Positions 34,458 through 44,556 of a stretch of 64,000 nucleotides of DNA are shown here, one piece after another. Positions within the stretch are counted from its first letter, which is position 1; every line of letters begins with the position of its first letter. The position numbers were made by a program, and so were the translations under genes. Location: the NCBI RefSeq assembly GCF_014596085.1, contig NZ_JACCJY010000004.1:124001-188000 (forward strand), in the 5' to 3' direction. The DNA is from Azospirillum tabaci (GTDB lineage: Bacteria; Pseudomonadota; Alphaproteobacteria; Azospirillales; Azospirillaceae). The notes beneath the pieces were generated by a model, which saw only the letters and a program-made list of their open reading frames with translations, searched no databases and had not been told where the DNA came from.

Positions 34458-37013
34458 ATGCCCGCCGGGCAGTGTTCGAGGTCGGCAGTGCGACGATGGA
34501 TCGCTTTTCCGCGGGGGATGGAGGCTCGTCTCGTTCTTCCCGCCGTTGCGGTCGCCGTCGCCATCGTGGCCCTGTGGTGGACACTGCTGACCCGCATCGA
34601 CCGCGAGGAACGCTTCCTCGACCAGACGACCCGCCAGCACACGGCGGCGATGGCGCAGCTGGTCGAGGAACAGGCCATCGCCACCTTCCGCCGGCTGGAC
34701 GATCTTCTGATCGACGTGGCCTCCCATGTCGAAAAGGACATTCCGCTCCTGATTCCCACCCGGCGGTCGTTCGAGGAAGGCTTGGCCGCCTCCATCCGGA
34801 TTTACGATGTGAACGGCTGGCTGTCCATGGGCTTGGGGCGGACCACCACCCGCAACCCCGTGCTGGAGTGGGAGGAGTTCGCCCGGCATAAGTCGAACGC
34901 CCACCGGAAGGGGACACAGAAGGGCTTCGTCATCGGCCTGCCCTTCGTCAGCCCGGGCACGTCGGACGTGTTCATCCCGGTGTCGCGCCGGCTGGAGGGG
35001 ATGGACGGGACGTTCCGCGGCGTCGCCGTGATCGACATCCCGGCGGAGATCTTCTCCCGCTTCTACGGGCGGCTGGACCTGCCGCGCGACAGCTCGGTCG
35101 CCATCGCCCGCGCGGATGGCCCCCTGCTGGCCCGCCAGGCCCTTCAGGACCAGGTGTTCGGGCGCAACTTCCGCGGCTCCGGTCTGTGGCCGGAGGCCGG
35201 CAGCGGAACCGTCCGGCACCACCGCGTGGTCAGCCCGGTGGACGGGGTGGAGCGCATCTACGCCTTCCGCGCCTCCGCCGACTACCCGCTCATGACGGTG
35301 GTCGGGGAGTCGGTGGAAACGGTGTTCGGGGCGTGGCGGCAGAACCGCTTCGTCTCGATCGTCTGGGCCGCCGCCACCACCGCGGTGATCCTGCTGTTCA
35401 CCACCGCTTTCCTGGTGGAGCTTCAGCGCCGCCGCCATGGCGACCGCGCGCTGCGCATCCGCAACCGGGCCATGGAATGGAGCGGCGACGGCATCCTGAT
35501 CGCCGACGCCACCCGGCCGGGCGTGCCGGTGGTCTACACCAACCCCGCCTTCGCCCGGCTGATGGGGATCGGCCAGGGCGCCGCCGACGGGCGCACCGCG
35601 CGGGACGTTCTGGCCGGCCTGATGGGGGATGAGACGGGGCTGTGCCCGCTGTGCGACGGGGCCGAGGACGCCGGGGACATGCGCGCGGAATTCCTGCGTC
35701 CAGGCACCGGTGTGGGAGGCGGTGCGCCGGAGGTCTGGCTGGAGCTGCGCGCCTCGCCGGTGCGCGGCGCCGGAGGGAGGCTGGTCAGCGTGATCGCCAC
35801 CGTCCGCGACATCACCGAGCACAAGACCGCCCAGGCCGCTCTGGCCGAGGCGCGGCGCGAGGCCGACCGCGCCAACATCGGCAAGTCGAAGTTCCTGGCG
35901 GCGGCCAGCCACGATCTGCGCCAGCCCGTGCAGTCGCTGATGCTGCTGATGGAGGCGCTGTCCGCACGCGCCACCGATCCCGCCACGCGCAAGATCCTCA
36001 CCACCATGGACCGCGCGCTGGGCGCCCTGAAGATGCTGCTCGACGGGCTGCTGGACGTGTCGCGTCTGGAGGCCGGGGCGGTGGAGCCGAAGCGGACGGT
36101 CTTCCCGGTGAGCGAACTGCTGGACCGCATCGCCGCCAACAGCCGCCCGGTGGCGGTGCGCAAGGGGCTGCTGCTGCACATCATACCCTGCGGCGCCCAT
36201 GTGGACAGCGACCCGATGCTGCTCGGCCGCATCCTGCAGAATTTCGTGGAGAACGCGCTGCGCTACACCAACCGTGGCCGCATCCTGGTCGGCTGCCGGC
36301 GGCGCGGCGCGGTGCTGCGGATCGAAGTGTGGGACACCGGCATCGGCATCCCGACCGACCGGCAGGAGGACATCTTCCAGGAATTCGTGCAGGTCGGGAA
36401 CGCCAGCCGCGACCGCGACCAGGGGCTCGGCCTCGGCCTCGCCGTGGTGCGCCGGCTGGCCGGCATGCTGGACCACCCGGTCAGCCTGCGCTCCGAACCG
36501 GGGCGGGGATCGGTGTTCCGGGTGGAGGTGCCGCTCGCCGATGCTCCGGCCCCGGCCGAGACCCTGCCGGGCGACTTTCCCGTCACCGCCCGCATGCGGG
36601 CCGGCGCCCGCGTGCTGGTGGTCGAGGACGACCCCATCGTCCGCGAGGGGCTGTGCGCGATGATCCAGCAATGGGGGCACGAGGCGTTTCCCGCCGACAG
36701 CTTCGGCGAGGCGGTGGAAATTCTGCGTCGCCACCCCGATCCGGACGTGATCATCGCGGATTACCGGCTAAGCGAGGGGCACACCGGCACCGAGACCATC
36801 CGCGAGGTGCGGCGCCGGTCGAAGCGCCCGATCCCCGGCATCCTGGTGACCGGCGACACCACCCCGGAACGTCTGGCGGAGGCCGAAGCCGGCAAGTTCA
36901 GCATCCTCCACAAGCCCGTCCTGGCCGACGACCTGCGCCGGGCCATTGCCCTGGCCCTGGCCCCGGACACCCTGACGCCCCCCGGCGCCGCGCAACGCGA
37001 ACTGGTTGATTGA
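34458..37013 (+). CDS. hybrid sensor histidine kinase/response regulator
   Basis: About 851 residues. A first membrane helix (25-45), a periplasmic PDC/dCache-type sensor (about 46-295) and a second helix (about 298-322) lead into a PAS domain (330-465). Then come HisKA with the H-box ASHDLRQPVQS (His485), HATPase with NFVENALRYTNRG, DTGIGIP and GLGLGLAVVRR, and a receiver (VVEDDPIVREG, phospho-acceptor Asp768 in IIADYRL, Lys in HKPV). The HDLRQP box groups it with orphan hybrid kinases of alphaproteobacteria. The frame is open upstream to 34386; the ATG lies far (about 19 bases) from AAGGAGG, so the start is uncertain. Ligand unknown. Confidence 0.9.
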   Translation: MPAGQCSRSAVRRWIAFPRGMEARLVLPAVAVAVAIVALWWTLLTRIDREERFLDQTTRQHTAAMAQLVEEQAIATFRRLDDLLIDVASHVEKDIPLLIPTRRSFEEGLAASIRIYDVNGWLSMGLGRTTTRNPVLEWEEFARHKSNAHRKGTQKGFVIGLPFVSPGTSDVFIPVSRRLEGMDGTFRGVAVIDIPAEIFSRFYGRLDLPRDSSVAIARADGPLLARQALQDQVFGRNFRGSGLWPEAGSGTVRHHRVVSPVDGVERIYAFRASADYPLMTVVGESVETVFGAWRQNRFVSIVWAAATTAVILLFTTAFLVELQRRRHGDRALRIRNRAMEWSGDGILIADATRPGVPVVYTNPAFARLMGIGQGAADGRTARDVLAGLMGDETGLCPLCDGAEDAGDMRAEFLRPGTGVGGGAPEVWLELRASPVRGAGGRLVSVIATVRDITEHKTAQAALAEARREADRANIGKSKFLAAASHDLRQPVQSLMLLMEALSARATDPATRKILTTMDRALGALKMLLDGLLDVSRLEAGAVEPKRTVFPVSELLDRIAANSRPVAVRKGLLLHIIPCGAHVDSDPMLLGRILQNFVENALRYTNRGRILVGCRRRGAVLRIEVWDTGIGIPTDRQEDIFQEFVQVGNASRDRDQGLGLGLAVVRRLAGMLDHPVSLRSEPGRGSVFRVEVPLADAPAPAETLPGDFPVTARMRAGARVLVVEDDPIVREGLCAMIQQWGHEAFPADSFGEAVEILRRHPDPDVIIADYRLSEGHTGTETIREVRRRSKRPIPGILVTGDTTPERLAEAEAGKFSILHKPVLADDLRRAIALALAPDTLTPPGAAQRELVD

Positions 37014-37195
37014 ATCGGATCTTCGCCATCCCGAAGGCCGTGTCATGCGCCGGGCGTGCGGCAGCCCGTGCCTGTTTGCCCATTGCGCCGAACCCGCCCC
37101 TTTGCTTGTTTGCCTGTTTCGGAGGCAGCGTCCGCGGTCTCCGACCCGAAAGCGTTCGATAAAAAGAACCTGTTCCCGGAGAGAGGAATCCACCC

Positions 37196-38308
<1,113 letters not shown>

Positions 38309-38337
38309 GTCCATCCGGCCGATTCGCAGGAAAGGAA

Positions 38338-38365
38338 GGCGGGGCCGCTGTGCCCCGCCTTTTTT
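38338..38365 (+). terminator. intrinsic terminator of the LivK-like gene
   Basis: Stem GGCGGGGC / GCCCCGCC with a 6-base loop followed by TTTTTT, 29 bases after the stop codon. Textbook Rho-independent form. Confidence 0.92.
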
Positions 38366-38520
38366 CTGTCTGCTTGATTCCTGGCCCGCCTGATTCTCGA
38401 TGGTCGGCGATTGCCAAGAGCCGGCGCGAACCTTTTTCCCCGTTCCGGTGTTTGCGCTGGGGTAACCACACACCGTCACGAACACCGCCACCAACAGCGC
38501 CATTGGGCAGGGAGGCCGCG

Positions 38521-38922
38521 ATGCATCGCCACGCCGGACGCCGTTCGCGCAATCGCAGGACCGCCGGGATCATCCTGTGCGCCGGCCTACTCGGTCTCGG
38601 CGCCTGCGCCTCGATGGGGCCGCCGCGCACCGCGGAGCCGGCGCCCGGAGCTGTGGAGGCGCTGGACGGCATGGTGAAAGGCTCCTGCAACCGTGCCGTC
38701 GCATCGGTCCTGGCCGGGGAGGGGATTCCGGTGGGGCAGTTCCGGACCGCGCTCTACAGCGAGTCGCGCACCGGGCCGAGCTCGCGGGTGTCGCAGTACG
38801 AGATGTGGCTCTATCCGCGCGACAAGGCCGGCGTCCTCATCGTCAAGACGGACGAGACCTGCCGCCCGATGGAGATCTACACGCGGGAAGGCGGCAACCT
38901 GCAGGCCTTCAAGGCGGGGTAG
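38521..38922 (+). CDS. small lipoprotein, function unknown
   Basis: A 133-residue predicted lipoprotein. A basic N-terminus (RHAGRRSRNRRTAG) precedes a hydrophobic signal and lipobox GLGAC, with Cys at about residue 29. The rest forms a compact beta-rich domain (SYEMWLYPRDKAGVLIVKTDETC-like region: QYEMWLYPRDKAGVLIVKTD) with two further Cys that may pair. I do not recognise the family. It sits between iteron copies on the left flank of repA, but its high GC and signal look like an ordinary chromosomal gene. Confidence 0.65.
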   Translation: MHRHAGRRSRNRRTAGIILCAGLLGLGACASMGPPRTAEPAPGAVEALDGMVKGSCNRAVASVLAGEGIPVGQFRTALYSESRTGPSSRVSQYEMWLYPRDKAGVLIVKTDETCRPMEIYTREGGNLQAFKAG

Positions 38923-38988
38923 GCAAGCCGTTGGCAATCGCCGACTCCGGCTCCGATTCCGGGGCCGGACGGCTTGGCAATCGCCGAC

Positions 38989-39921
38989 TTACCCGCGCGC
39001 GGCGGGGAGGATCTTGCGTTCCGGAATCGGCGGGGGCGACGGGTAGAGCAGCACCCCGGTGTCGGAGAATTCCACCCGTGCCGCCTCGTAGACGGCCAGC
39101 GCCAGATCGAGCGCCACGCGGAACTCCGGCTTGAAGTGCTTCAACTCCTTGTAGCCGCCGCCGAATTGGGTGAAGAGCGCCTTCCAGGTCACCGGAATCG
39201 GGTCGCGCAGCACGTGCAGCCGGTAGGCCAGCCAGACATAGACGTCGATCGCCATGGAACAGCCGCCGATGTGGCGGATCGCCGGCTCCCAGATCGGGAC
39301 GGGGGAGCGCTTCAGCGCGGCGAAGAAGGTTTCCGACAGCTGCACCGTCTCGCGCCACAGCGTGCCCTGGCCGTCGTCGTCGCGCAGGCGGATGCCGCCG
39401 TTGACGATGTTCTCCTTGGCGAAGCCCTCCGCCCCGTCCTTGTCCCAGAAGAAGGTCAGGCGGCACAGGTTGATGCGGGTCGCCTGCTCCTGCACCGCCT
39501 TGTAGGTGGAGCCGCCCGCCGAGACGCCCATGCGGTCGAGCCAGTCGTTCATCGAGCGGCCAAGCTCGATCTCGCGGCTGTTGTCCTGGATCGCGCGGGT
39601 CTGGAGATAGAGCAGGATCAGCCGCGCCTTGGCGCCGTAGGGGACGCCGACCGGCATCAGGCTGCCGTCGCGCTTGCGCTCCTTGCCCGGTTCGACCAGC
39701 AGGGTGACGCGGCCCTGGTCGCGGCGCCATTCGGCGTCCGGCGCCAGCTTCCGGTGGGGCAGGCTGGTCAGGCAGAAGCCGGAATAGGTGATGCCCAGCG
39801 CGTTGGACTCGTCCTCCAGCACCGCCGCCGCGACATCGACGACGCTGGCGCGCTTCGGGTCCACGAGGTTCCGCGCCTCGCGCCGGCCATGCGTCATGAT
39901 GAGTTGGTGCACGTCGCCCAT
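38989..39921 (-). CDS. repA: plasmid-type replication initiator RepA (RepA_C family)
   Basis: A 310-residue protein matching the plasmid-encoded RepA family (RepA_C). Characteristic segments are EWRRDQGRVTLLVEPG, GVPYGAKARLILLYLQT, SREIELGRSMNDWLDRMG, QATRINLCRLTFFW, IGGCSMAIDVYVWLAYRLH and FGGGYKELKHFKPEF. Such proteins bind iterons and load the replication machinery. The ATG is chosen because GGGGGGACC precedes it closely; a more distal ATG exists at 39960. It is preceded by a 660-base repeat-rich gap with iteron-like copies. No parAB or repB/repC partner is nearby. All motifs appear intact, so the gene does not look like a decaying relic. Confidence 0.85.
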   Translation of the reverse strand: MGDVHQLIMTHGRREARNLVDPKRASVVDVAAAVLEDESNALGITYSGFCLTSLPHRKLAPDAEWRRDQGRVTLLVEPGKERKRDGSLMPVGVPYGAKARLILLYLQTRAIQDNSREIELGRSMNDWLDRMGVSAGGSTYKAVQEQATRINLCRLTFFWDKDGAEGFAKENIVNGGIRLRDDDGQGTLWRETVQLSETFFAALKRSPVPIWEPAIRHIGGCSMAIDVYVWLAYRLHVLRDPIPVTWKALFTQFGGGYKELKHFKPEFRVALDLALAVYEAARVEFSDTGVLLYPSPPPIPERKILPAARG

Positions 39922-40584
39922 AGGTCCCCCCGTCCATTCTGCCTGCAGTCGACCATGCACCGCCGGGAGAGTCCATTTGGCGATCGCCGACGAGGCTAAT
40001 TGAGACCTAATTGCTGGAGTCTATTTGCTAGGTCGGCGATTGCCTGGGGACGACTCGGGGGTGCGTCGGCGATTGCCAGAAGACTCGTCGGCGTTCGCCA
40101 AGGGACCTTGTGGGAATCATCGGTGACTCGGGACGACTCGGGCATTGGTCGGCGATTGCCAAGGCGGGGTGGAGTGGGCGAGTCGCGACTCGGGATTTCA
40201 TGGGATGGTCTTGCCGATGTCTGGGCCGGCGGTCGGCGATTGCCAAGGCCGGCGGGGCGGACCGGTTTGGCAATCGCCGACTCCTCCCTCTCCCGACCCG
40301 GGAGAGGGAAGGGGCCCACGCGCAGCGTGGGAAGGGTGAGGGTGCGGGCAAGGATCGGCTCGTTGATCCTCGAACGACCCTCACCCGGCGCTTTCAGCGC
40401 CACCCTCTCCCGGGGCGGGAGAGGGATTGTGTGGCCGATGTTGGCATGGTCGGCGATTGCCAAGGCGGCCCCCCTCATGCCGGGCACCCCTGCCTTGCGG
40501 GACCATGCAGGCACGAAACGCCAGCGCGGCTGTTTTACGCTTGGCCTCCGCGGCGACGGGGGCGTGCTTTGGGAGATCCGCGAC
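39922..40584. other. candidate iteron-type replication origin upstream of repA
   Basis: A 663-base gap with eight iteron-like copies, four copies of GACTCGGG (from about 40053, 40125, 40134 and 40187) interleaved with them, and an AT-rich patch at about 39995-40030 (CTAATTG repeated twice, then CTATTTGCTAG) that could be an unwinding site. The right part (40286-40425) is a separate palindromic repeat. I could not see a good DnaA box. Origin function is inferred from the repA neighbour and repeat pattern. Confidence 0.55.
40286..40425 (+). repeat. 140-bp palindromic element (CCCTCTCC type)
   Basis: Starts CCCTCTCCCGACCCGGGAGAGGG and ends with CCCTCTCCCGGGGCGGGAGAGGG. In between come GTGGGAAGGGTGAGGGTGC and its imperfect complement ACCCTCACC. 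It is closely similar along its length to the unit at 47961-48100 and related to that at 8249. Confidence 0.85.
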
Positions 40585-41163
40585 ATGAGCGACGAGGGCT
40601 TCACGGACCGCGTGCTTGACGGCGTGAACGGGCTGGATGGCACCGCCCGCCGCAAGGCCGTCGCCCTGGGCGCGGAGGTGCCGGCCCTGCGCGACGGGCT
40701 CCAGGTGCCCAGCTCCCGCATGGTGCTGATGCCGGCGCTGGGCGCGCTGTGGGCCGCCGGGCTCGGCATGGAGAAGCCGGGCTGGTCGCGCCTCGCCCGG
40801 CAGGGGTTGCTCGCCATCGCGCTGGGGACGGTGGCCGGCAAGGGGATCAAGCGTGTCGTCTGCCGCGCCCGCCCGAACGAGGGCCGCGACCCCCGCCGCT
40901 GGGGCAAGGCGGACGGCAAGCACGCCTCCTTTCCCTCCGGCCACGCCATCAACGTGTCGGCGCTGACCACGGCGGTCGGGCTGAACCGCGGCCTCTCCCC
41001 GGCGACCATGGTCAGCCTGGGCTTCGCCGCGGCGGTGGGCTGGTCGAGCCTCGCCACCGAACGGCACTGGGCGTCCGACTACGCCGCCGGCATGGCGACC
41101 GGCGTGCTGGCCGGTCTGGCCGCCAAGGCGCTGGACGGCTGGGCGGAGGACCAGCTGTCCTAA
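40585..41163 (+). CDS. phosphatase PAP2 family protein
   Basis: A 192-residue lipid-phosphatase-like membrane protein. It keeps motif 1 (KRVVCRARP, Lys89 and Arg96-Pro97), motif 2 PSGH (117-120) and the His/Asp of motif 3 (ATERHWASDYAAG, His161 and Asp165). The Arg normally six residues before that His appears to be Ser155. Likely acts on a membrane phospholipid or undecaprenyl-type phosphate at the inner membrane. GGGAG lies 10 bases before the chosen ATG; earlier in-frame sequence reads through the repeat-rich gap and is not credible protein. Confidence 0.85.
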   Translation: MSDEGFTDRVLDGVNGLDGTARRKAVALGAEVPALRDGLQVPSSRMVLMPALGALWAAGLGMEKPGWSRLARQGLLAIALGTVAGKGIKRVVCRARPNEGRDPRRWGKADGKHASFPSGHAINVSALTTAVGLNRGLSPATMVSLGFAAAVGWSSLATERHWASDYAAGMATGVLAGLAAKALDGWAEDQLS

Positions 41164-41173
41164 GAGGCGAGCG

Positions 41174-43981
41174 TCACCCCGCCGGATCGGCGAGCGCGTG
41201 CAGCAGCCGTTCGCGGATCTGGGCCAGCTTGCTCTCGTGGGTGACCTTCAGGCCGAAAACGTCCTTCACATAGAAGACGTCGATGGCCTTCTCCCCGTAG
41301 GTGGAGATCTTCGCCGACGAGATCTGCAGCGTCAGATTGGTCAGCGCGCGGGTCAGGTCGTAGAGCAGGCCGGGGCGGTCGCGCCCGTTCACCTCGATTA
41401 CCGTGTGGGTGGTGGAGGCGTTGTTGTCGATCAGCACGCGCGGCGGCACGTGGAAGACGCGGGTGCGGCTGGCGTGCGGGGCCTTGCGCTTGGTCAGGTC
41501 GTGCAGCGGCTTCAACTGGCCGGACAGCACCTTCTCGATCATCACCGACAGCTTGGCGAGCTTGTCACCGCTCTCGAAGGCACCGCCGCCCGCCGCGTCC
41601 TGCACGGTGAAGACGTCGAGCGCCATGCCGTTGGTCATGGTGAAGATTCGGGCGTCCACGATGTCCGCCCCCGCCGCCGCCAGAGCCCCGGCGAGACGGG
41701 AGAACAGGCCGTGGTGGTCGGTGGCGAAGATCGTCACCTCGGTGATCGCCCGGCCGCGGTCGATGCGCGTGTTGACGGTCAGCGGGCGTTCGTCGCGCAG
41801 CGCCTCGCGGACCAGCCGCGCCTGCCGGCCCAGCGTCTCCGCGTCGAAGGCCAGCCAGTAGGCGGGATAGCCGAGTGCAAGATGCCGGTCGAAATCGGCG
41901 TCGTCGAAGTCGGACAGCTCGGCCCGCAGCGCCGCCTGGGCGGCCTGGATGCGGCGCCCGCGCCCTTCGACCGACAGGCCGCCGGACATCACCTCCTCCG
42001 AGCGGTTGTACAGCTCGCGCAGCAGCGTGGCTTTCCAATTGTTCCAGCGCTGCGGCCCGACCGCCCGGATGTCCGCCACCGTCAGCACCAGCAGAAGCCG
42101 CAGCCGCTCCGGCGACTGGACGAGCGAGACGAAGTCGCGCACCGTCTTGTCGTCCTCCAGGTCGCGCTTGAAGGCGGTGTAGGACATGGCGAGGTGCCAG
42201 CGCACCAGCCAGGCCACCGTCTCCGTCTCCTCCGCCGTCAGGCCGAGGCGCGGGCACAGCTTCTCCGCCACCCGCGCGCCGAGGATGGAATGGTCGCCGC
42301 CGCGGCCCTTGGCGATGTCGTGCAGCAGCACGGCGACGTAGAGCGCGCGCCGCGACACCACCTTGTGGATCACCTCCGACGACAGCGGCAGCTCGTCGGT
42401 CAGCTCGCCCATCTCGATCTTGTGCAGGATGCCGAGAGCGAACAGCGTGTGCTCGTCCACCGTGTAGACGTGGTACATGTCGTACTGCATCTGCGCGACC
42501 ACCCGACCGAAGTCGGGGATGAAGCGGGCCAGCACACCGGCTTCGTTCATGCGGCGGAGCGTGATCTCCGGGTCCTTCCGGCCGGTCAGGATCTCCAAGA
42601 ACAGCCGGTTGGCCTCCAGGTCGGCGCGCAGCTTCGGCCCCACCACCGACAGCGAGCGCGTGATGGCGCGCAGCGCGTTTGGGTGGATGTCGATGTCGTT
42701 CTGCTGGGCGGTGTGGAACAGCCGGATCATGTCCAGCGGCTCGTCCTTGAACTGGCGGTCGCTGCGGACGTTCAGCCGCTCGCCGTCCACCACGAAGCCG
42801 TCCACGTCCTTGCGGCGGGCGAGTGCTGCCAGCCGCAGGATGTTGAACTTGGGCGGGCGCTTCGATTCCGCCTCCAGCGCCGCGCAGAAGATGCGGGTCA
42901 GGTCGCCGACGTCCTTGGCGACCAGGAAGTAATGTTTCATGAAGCGTTCCACGCCCTTGGTCCCGGCGTGGTCGGTGTAGCCCATGCGGTTGCCGATCGA
43001 CGTCTGCACGTCGAAGGTCAGCCGGTCCTCCATGCGCCCGGTCAGGTAGTGCAGGTGGCAGCGCGCGGTCCACAGGAAGTTCTGCGCCTTGGCGAAGCGC
43101 TGCGCCTCCTCCGGCAGCAGCACCTTCTTGCCGACCAGATCGTCGACGTCCTCCACCCGGTACAGGTACTTGGCGATCCAGAACAGGGTCTGCAGGTCGC
43201 GCAGGCCGCCCTTGCCGTCTTTCAGGTTGGGTTCCAGCACATAGCGGCTGTCGCCCAGCTTCAGGTGGCGGTTGTCGCGCTCGGCCAGCTTGGCCTCGAC
43301 GAACTCCGGTCCGGTGCCGGCCACCACCTCGCGGTCGAAGCGGCGGCGCAGCTCGGTGAACAGCTTGCGCGGACCCCAGAGGTAGCGGGATTCCAGAATG
43401 GCGGTGCGGATGGTGACGTCGGCCTTGGACTGGCGGATGCAGTCGTCGACGCTGCGCACCGCGTGGCCGACCTTCAGCCCGAGGTCCCACAGGATGTAGA
43501 GCATGTACTCCACCACCTGCTCCACCCGCGGGGTGCGCTTGTAGGGCAGCAGGAACAGCAGGTCGATGTCGGAGAAGGGCGCCAGCTCGCCCCGGCCGTA
43601 GCCGCCGGTGGCCACGATGTCGAACACCTCGCCGGAGGTCGGGTTGGGGGTTGGGAAGATGTGGGTGACCGTGAGGTCGGCCAGCGAGCGCACCACCCCG
43701 TCGGCGAGGTAGCAGTTCTGCCTCACGCAGTCCTCGCCCGATCCCTTGGCCTCGAAGCGGGCGCGCACCTCCGCCCGTCCGTCGTTCAGCGCGCCGCGCA
43801 GCCGGGCGATCAGGGCGGGGCGCAGCTTGTCGCCGGTCCCATGCTCCGCCACCAGCGTCTCCAGGTCCTCCGCCAGCTTGCGCCGGGACAGGATCGCGCG
43901 CTTGTTGGGGATGTTGGCGACGCCGGCGTCCTTGGCGTCGGACGCGTCGGCTGAGGCGGCGCGGGTGGAGAGCATCGGCAA
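41174..43981 (-). CDS. glnD: [protein-PII] uridylyltransferase/uridylyl-removing enzyme
   Basis: The 935-residue glutamine sensor of nitrogen control, modifying and demodifying PII proteins (GlnB, GlnZ/GlnK). The nucleotidyltransferase site is GGYGRGELAPFSDIDLLFL near 108-126, the HD-domain hydrolase site is LLHDIAKGRGGDHSILG near 540, and two C-terminal ACT domains (about 735-815 and 845-925; EVTIFATDHHGLFSRLAGAL and VIEVNGRDRPGLLYDLTRAL) bind glutamine. All four domains are intact. In diazotrophs such as Azospirillum, GlnD governs nitrogenase-related PII signalling. It diverges from a small gene of unknown function. Confidence 0.97.
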   Translation of the reverse strand: MPMLSTRAASADASDAKDAGVANIPNKRAILSRRKLAEDLETLVAEHGTGDKLRPALIARLRGALNDGRAEVRARFEAKGSGEDCVRQNCYLADGVVRSLADLTVTHIFPTPNPTSGEVFDIVATGGYGRGELAPFSDIDLLFLLPYKRTPRVEQVVEYMLYILWDLGLKVGHAVRSVDDCIRQSKADVTIRTAILESRYLWGPRKLFTELRRRFDREVVAGTGPEFVEAKLAERDNRHLKLGDSRYVLEPNLKDGKGGLRDLQTLFWIAKYLYRVEDVDDLVGKKVLLPEEAQRFAKAQNFLWTARCHLHYLTGRMEDRLTFDVQTSIGNRMGYTDHAGTKGVERFMKHYFLVAKDVGDLTRIFCAALEAESKRPPKFNILRLAALARRKDVDGFVVDGERLNVRSDRQFKDEPLDMIRLFHTAQQNDIDIHPNALRAITRSLSVVGPKLRADLEANRLFLEILTGRKDPEITLRRMNEAGVLARFIPDFGRVVAQMQYDMYHVYTVDEHTLFALGILHKIEMGELTDELPLSSEVIHKVVSRRALYVAVLLHDIAKGRGGDHSILGARVAEKLCPRLGLTAEETETVAWLVRWHLAMSYTAFKRDLEDDKTVRDFVSLVQSPERLRLLLVLTVADIRAVGPQRWNNWKATLLRELYNRSEEVMSGGLSVEGRGRRIQAAQAALRAELSDFDDADFDRHLALGYPAYWLAFDAETLGRQARLVREALRDERPLTVNTRIDRGRAITEVTIFATDHHGLFSRLAGALAAAGADIVDARIFTMTNGMALDVFTVQDAAGGGAFESGDKLAKLSVMIEKVLSGQLKPLHDLTKRKAPHASRTRVFHVPPRVLIDNNASTTHTVIEVNGRDRPGLLYDLTRALTNLTLQISSAKISTYGEKAIDVFYVKDVFGLKVTHESKLAQIRERLLHALADPAG

Positions 43982-44136
43982 AACGTGAGCCTTCCCAGGA
44001 ATGCGAGGGGTGCGACAAACCGTGCGGCGTCCCGACTATAACGGGAAAGACGATAATTCGCACGCGGCACACCAAAAGAGGCTGCCGTCTGTTTCCTGCA
44101 TGATCCCGTTGGGGGCGCCGCAATGACGGCAATGCT

Positions 44137-44150
44137 GTGACGGCCGTCAC
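44137..44150. promoter_or_regulatory. 14-bp perfect palindrome upstream of a small gene
   Basis: GTGACGGCCGTCAC lies between glnD and the gene at 44187, about 37 bases ahead of the latter's start and 156 bases from the glnD start. Its position suggests an operator for the rightward gene; the factor is unknown. Confidence 0.4.
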
Positions 44151-44186
44151 TGACGCGCTCCATTCCAAAGAGGTAAGGAGTCACCA

Positions 44187-44534
44187 GTGAGACACGCGCG
44201 AGGGAGGCCATTGATGATCCCGAACCCCGGAACGGCACGGCGGGAGCTGGCGAACCTCGGGAACGCCCTGACCCTGGCGGAGCGCGGCCTGCCGCGTCAC
44301 ACCCCGGCCGAGCTGATGGCCTGGCTGGTGCACGCCCTGGCGCTGTGCCCGGGCTCCATCGGCGACGCGCTTCTGTTCGAGATCTGCGGCACCGCCACCG
44401 ACGCCAGGGCTTCCGACGCCGTCAAGATCGCCCAGATCCGCAAGGGCTGGGCCGCCGTGGTGAGGGCGCAATTCCGCCTGCGCGGCCTGACCGTCGTCGG
44501 CGGCGGAGGCGAATGGCGCGCCCGCGCCGCCTGA
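44187..44534 (+). CDS. hypothetical protein
   Basis: A 115-residue soluble protein with no family I recognise. It is largely helical (TARRELANLGNALTLAERGL, PAELMAWLVHALALCPGS, AVKIAQIRKGWAAVVRAQFR) with a Gly/Arg tail. AAGGAG lies 6 bases before the GTG at 44187. A second reasonable start is the ATG at 44214, preceded by GGGAGG. It has high GC and codon use like the core genome, so it is likely real. It converges with the gene ending at 44557. Confidence 0.6.
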   Translation: MRHARGRPLMIPNPGTARRELANLGNALTLAERGLPRHTPAELMAWLVHALALCPGSIGDALLFEICGTATDARASDAVKIAQIRKGWAAVVRAQFRLRGLTVVGGGGEWRARAA

Positions 44535-44556
44535 CGAACGGCGTTTCCTTCTCCGC

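Larger units (their letters stand above)
38403..40464. repeat. iteron-like 16-bp repeats around repA (about 11 copies)
   Basis: Consensus GTCGGCGATTGCCAAG. Plus-orientation copies at 38403, 40032, 40065, 40087, 40148, 40232 and 40449; minus-orientation copies (TTGGCAATCGCCGAC) at 38931, 38973, 39977 and 40267. The 39977 copy contains the fully symmetric GGCGATCGCC; those at 40032 and 40087 are variants. All copies are in intergenic DNA within 1.6 kb either side of repA and none was seen elsewhere in the window. Mixed orientation and irregular spacing rule out CRISPR and tandem slippage. Confidence 0.85.

Noticed and set aside
34320..36734. Open frame of 804 codons opposite the hybrid kinase
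   Set aside because: Antisense shadow; the plus strand carries intact PDC, PAS, HisKA, HATPase and receiver motifs.
39977..40464. CRISPR array
   Set aside because: Repeats are 16 bases, occur in both orientations and have irregular gaps from about 6 to 170 bases; there are no cas genes.
39922..40584. DnaA-box oriC
   Set aside because: No TTATNCACA-type boxes seen; the repeat pattern points to an initiator of the RepA/iteron kind instead.
41198..43954. Open frame of 918 codons opposite glnD
   Set aside because: Mirror of glnD codons; composition is low-complexity and no domain is seen.
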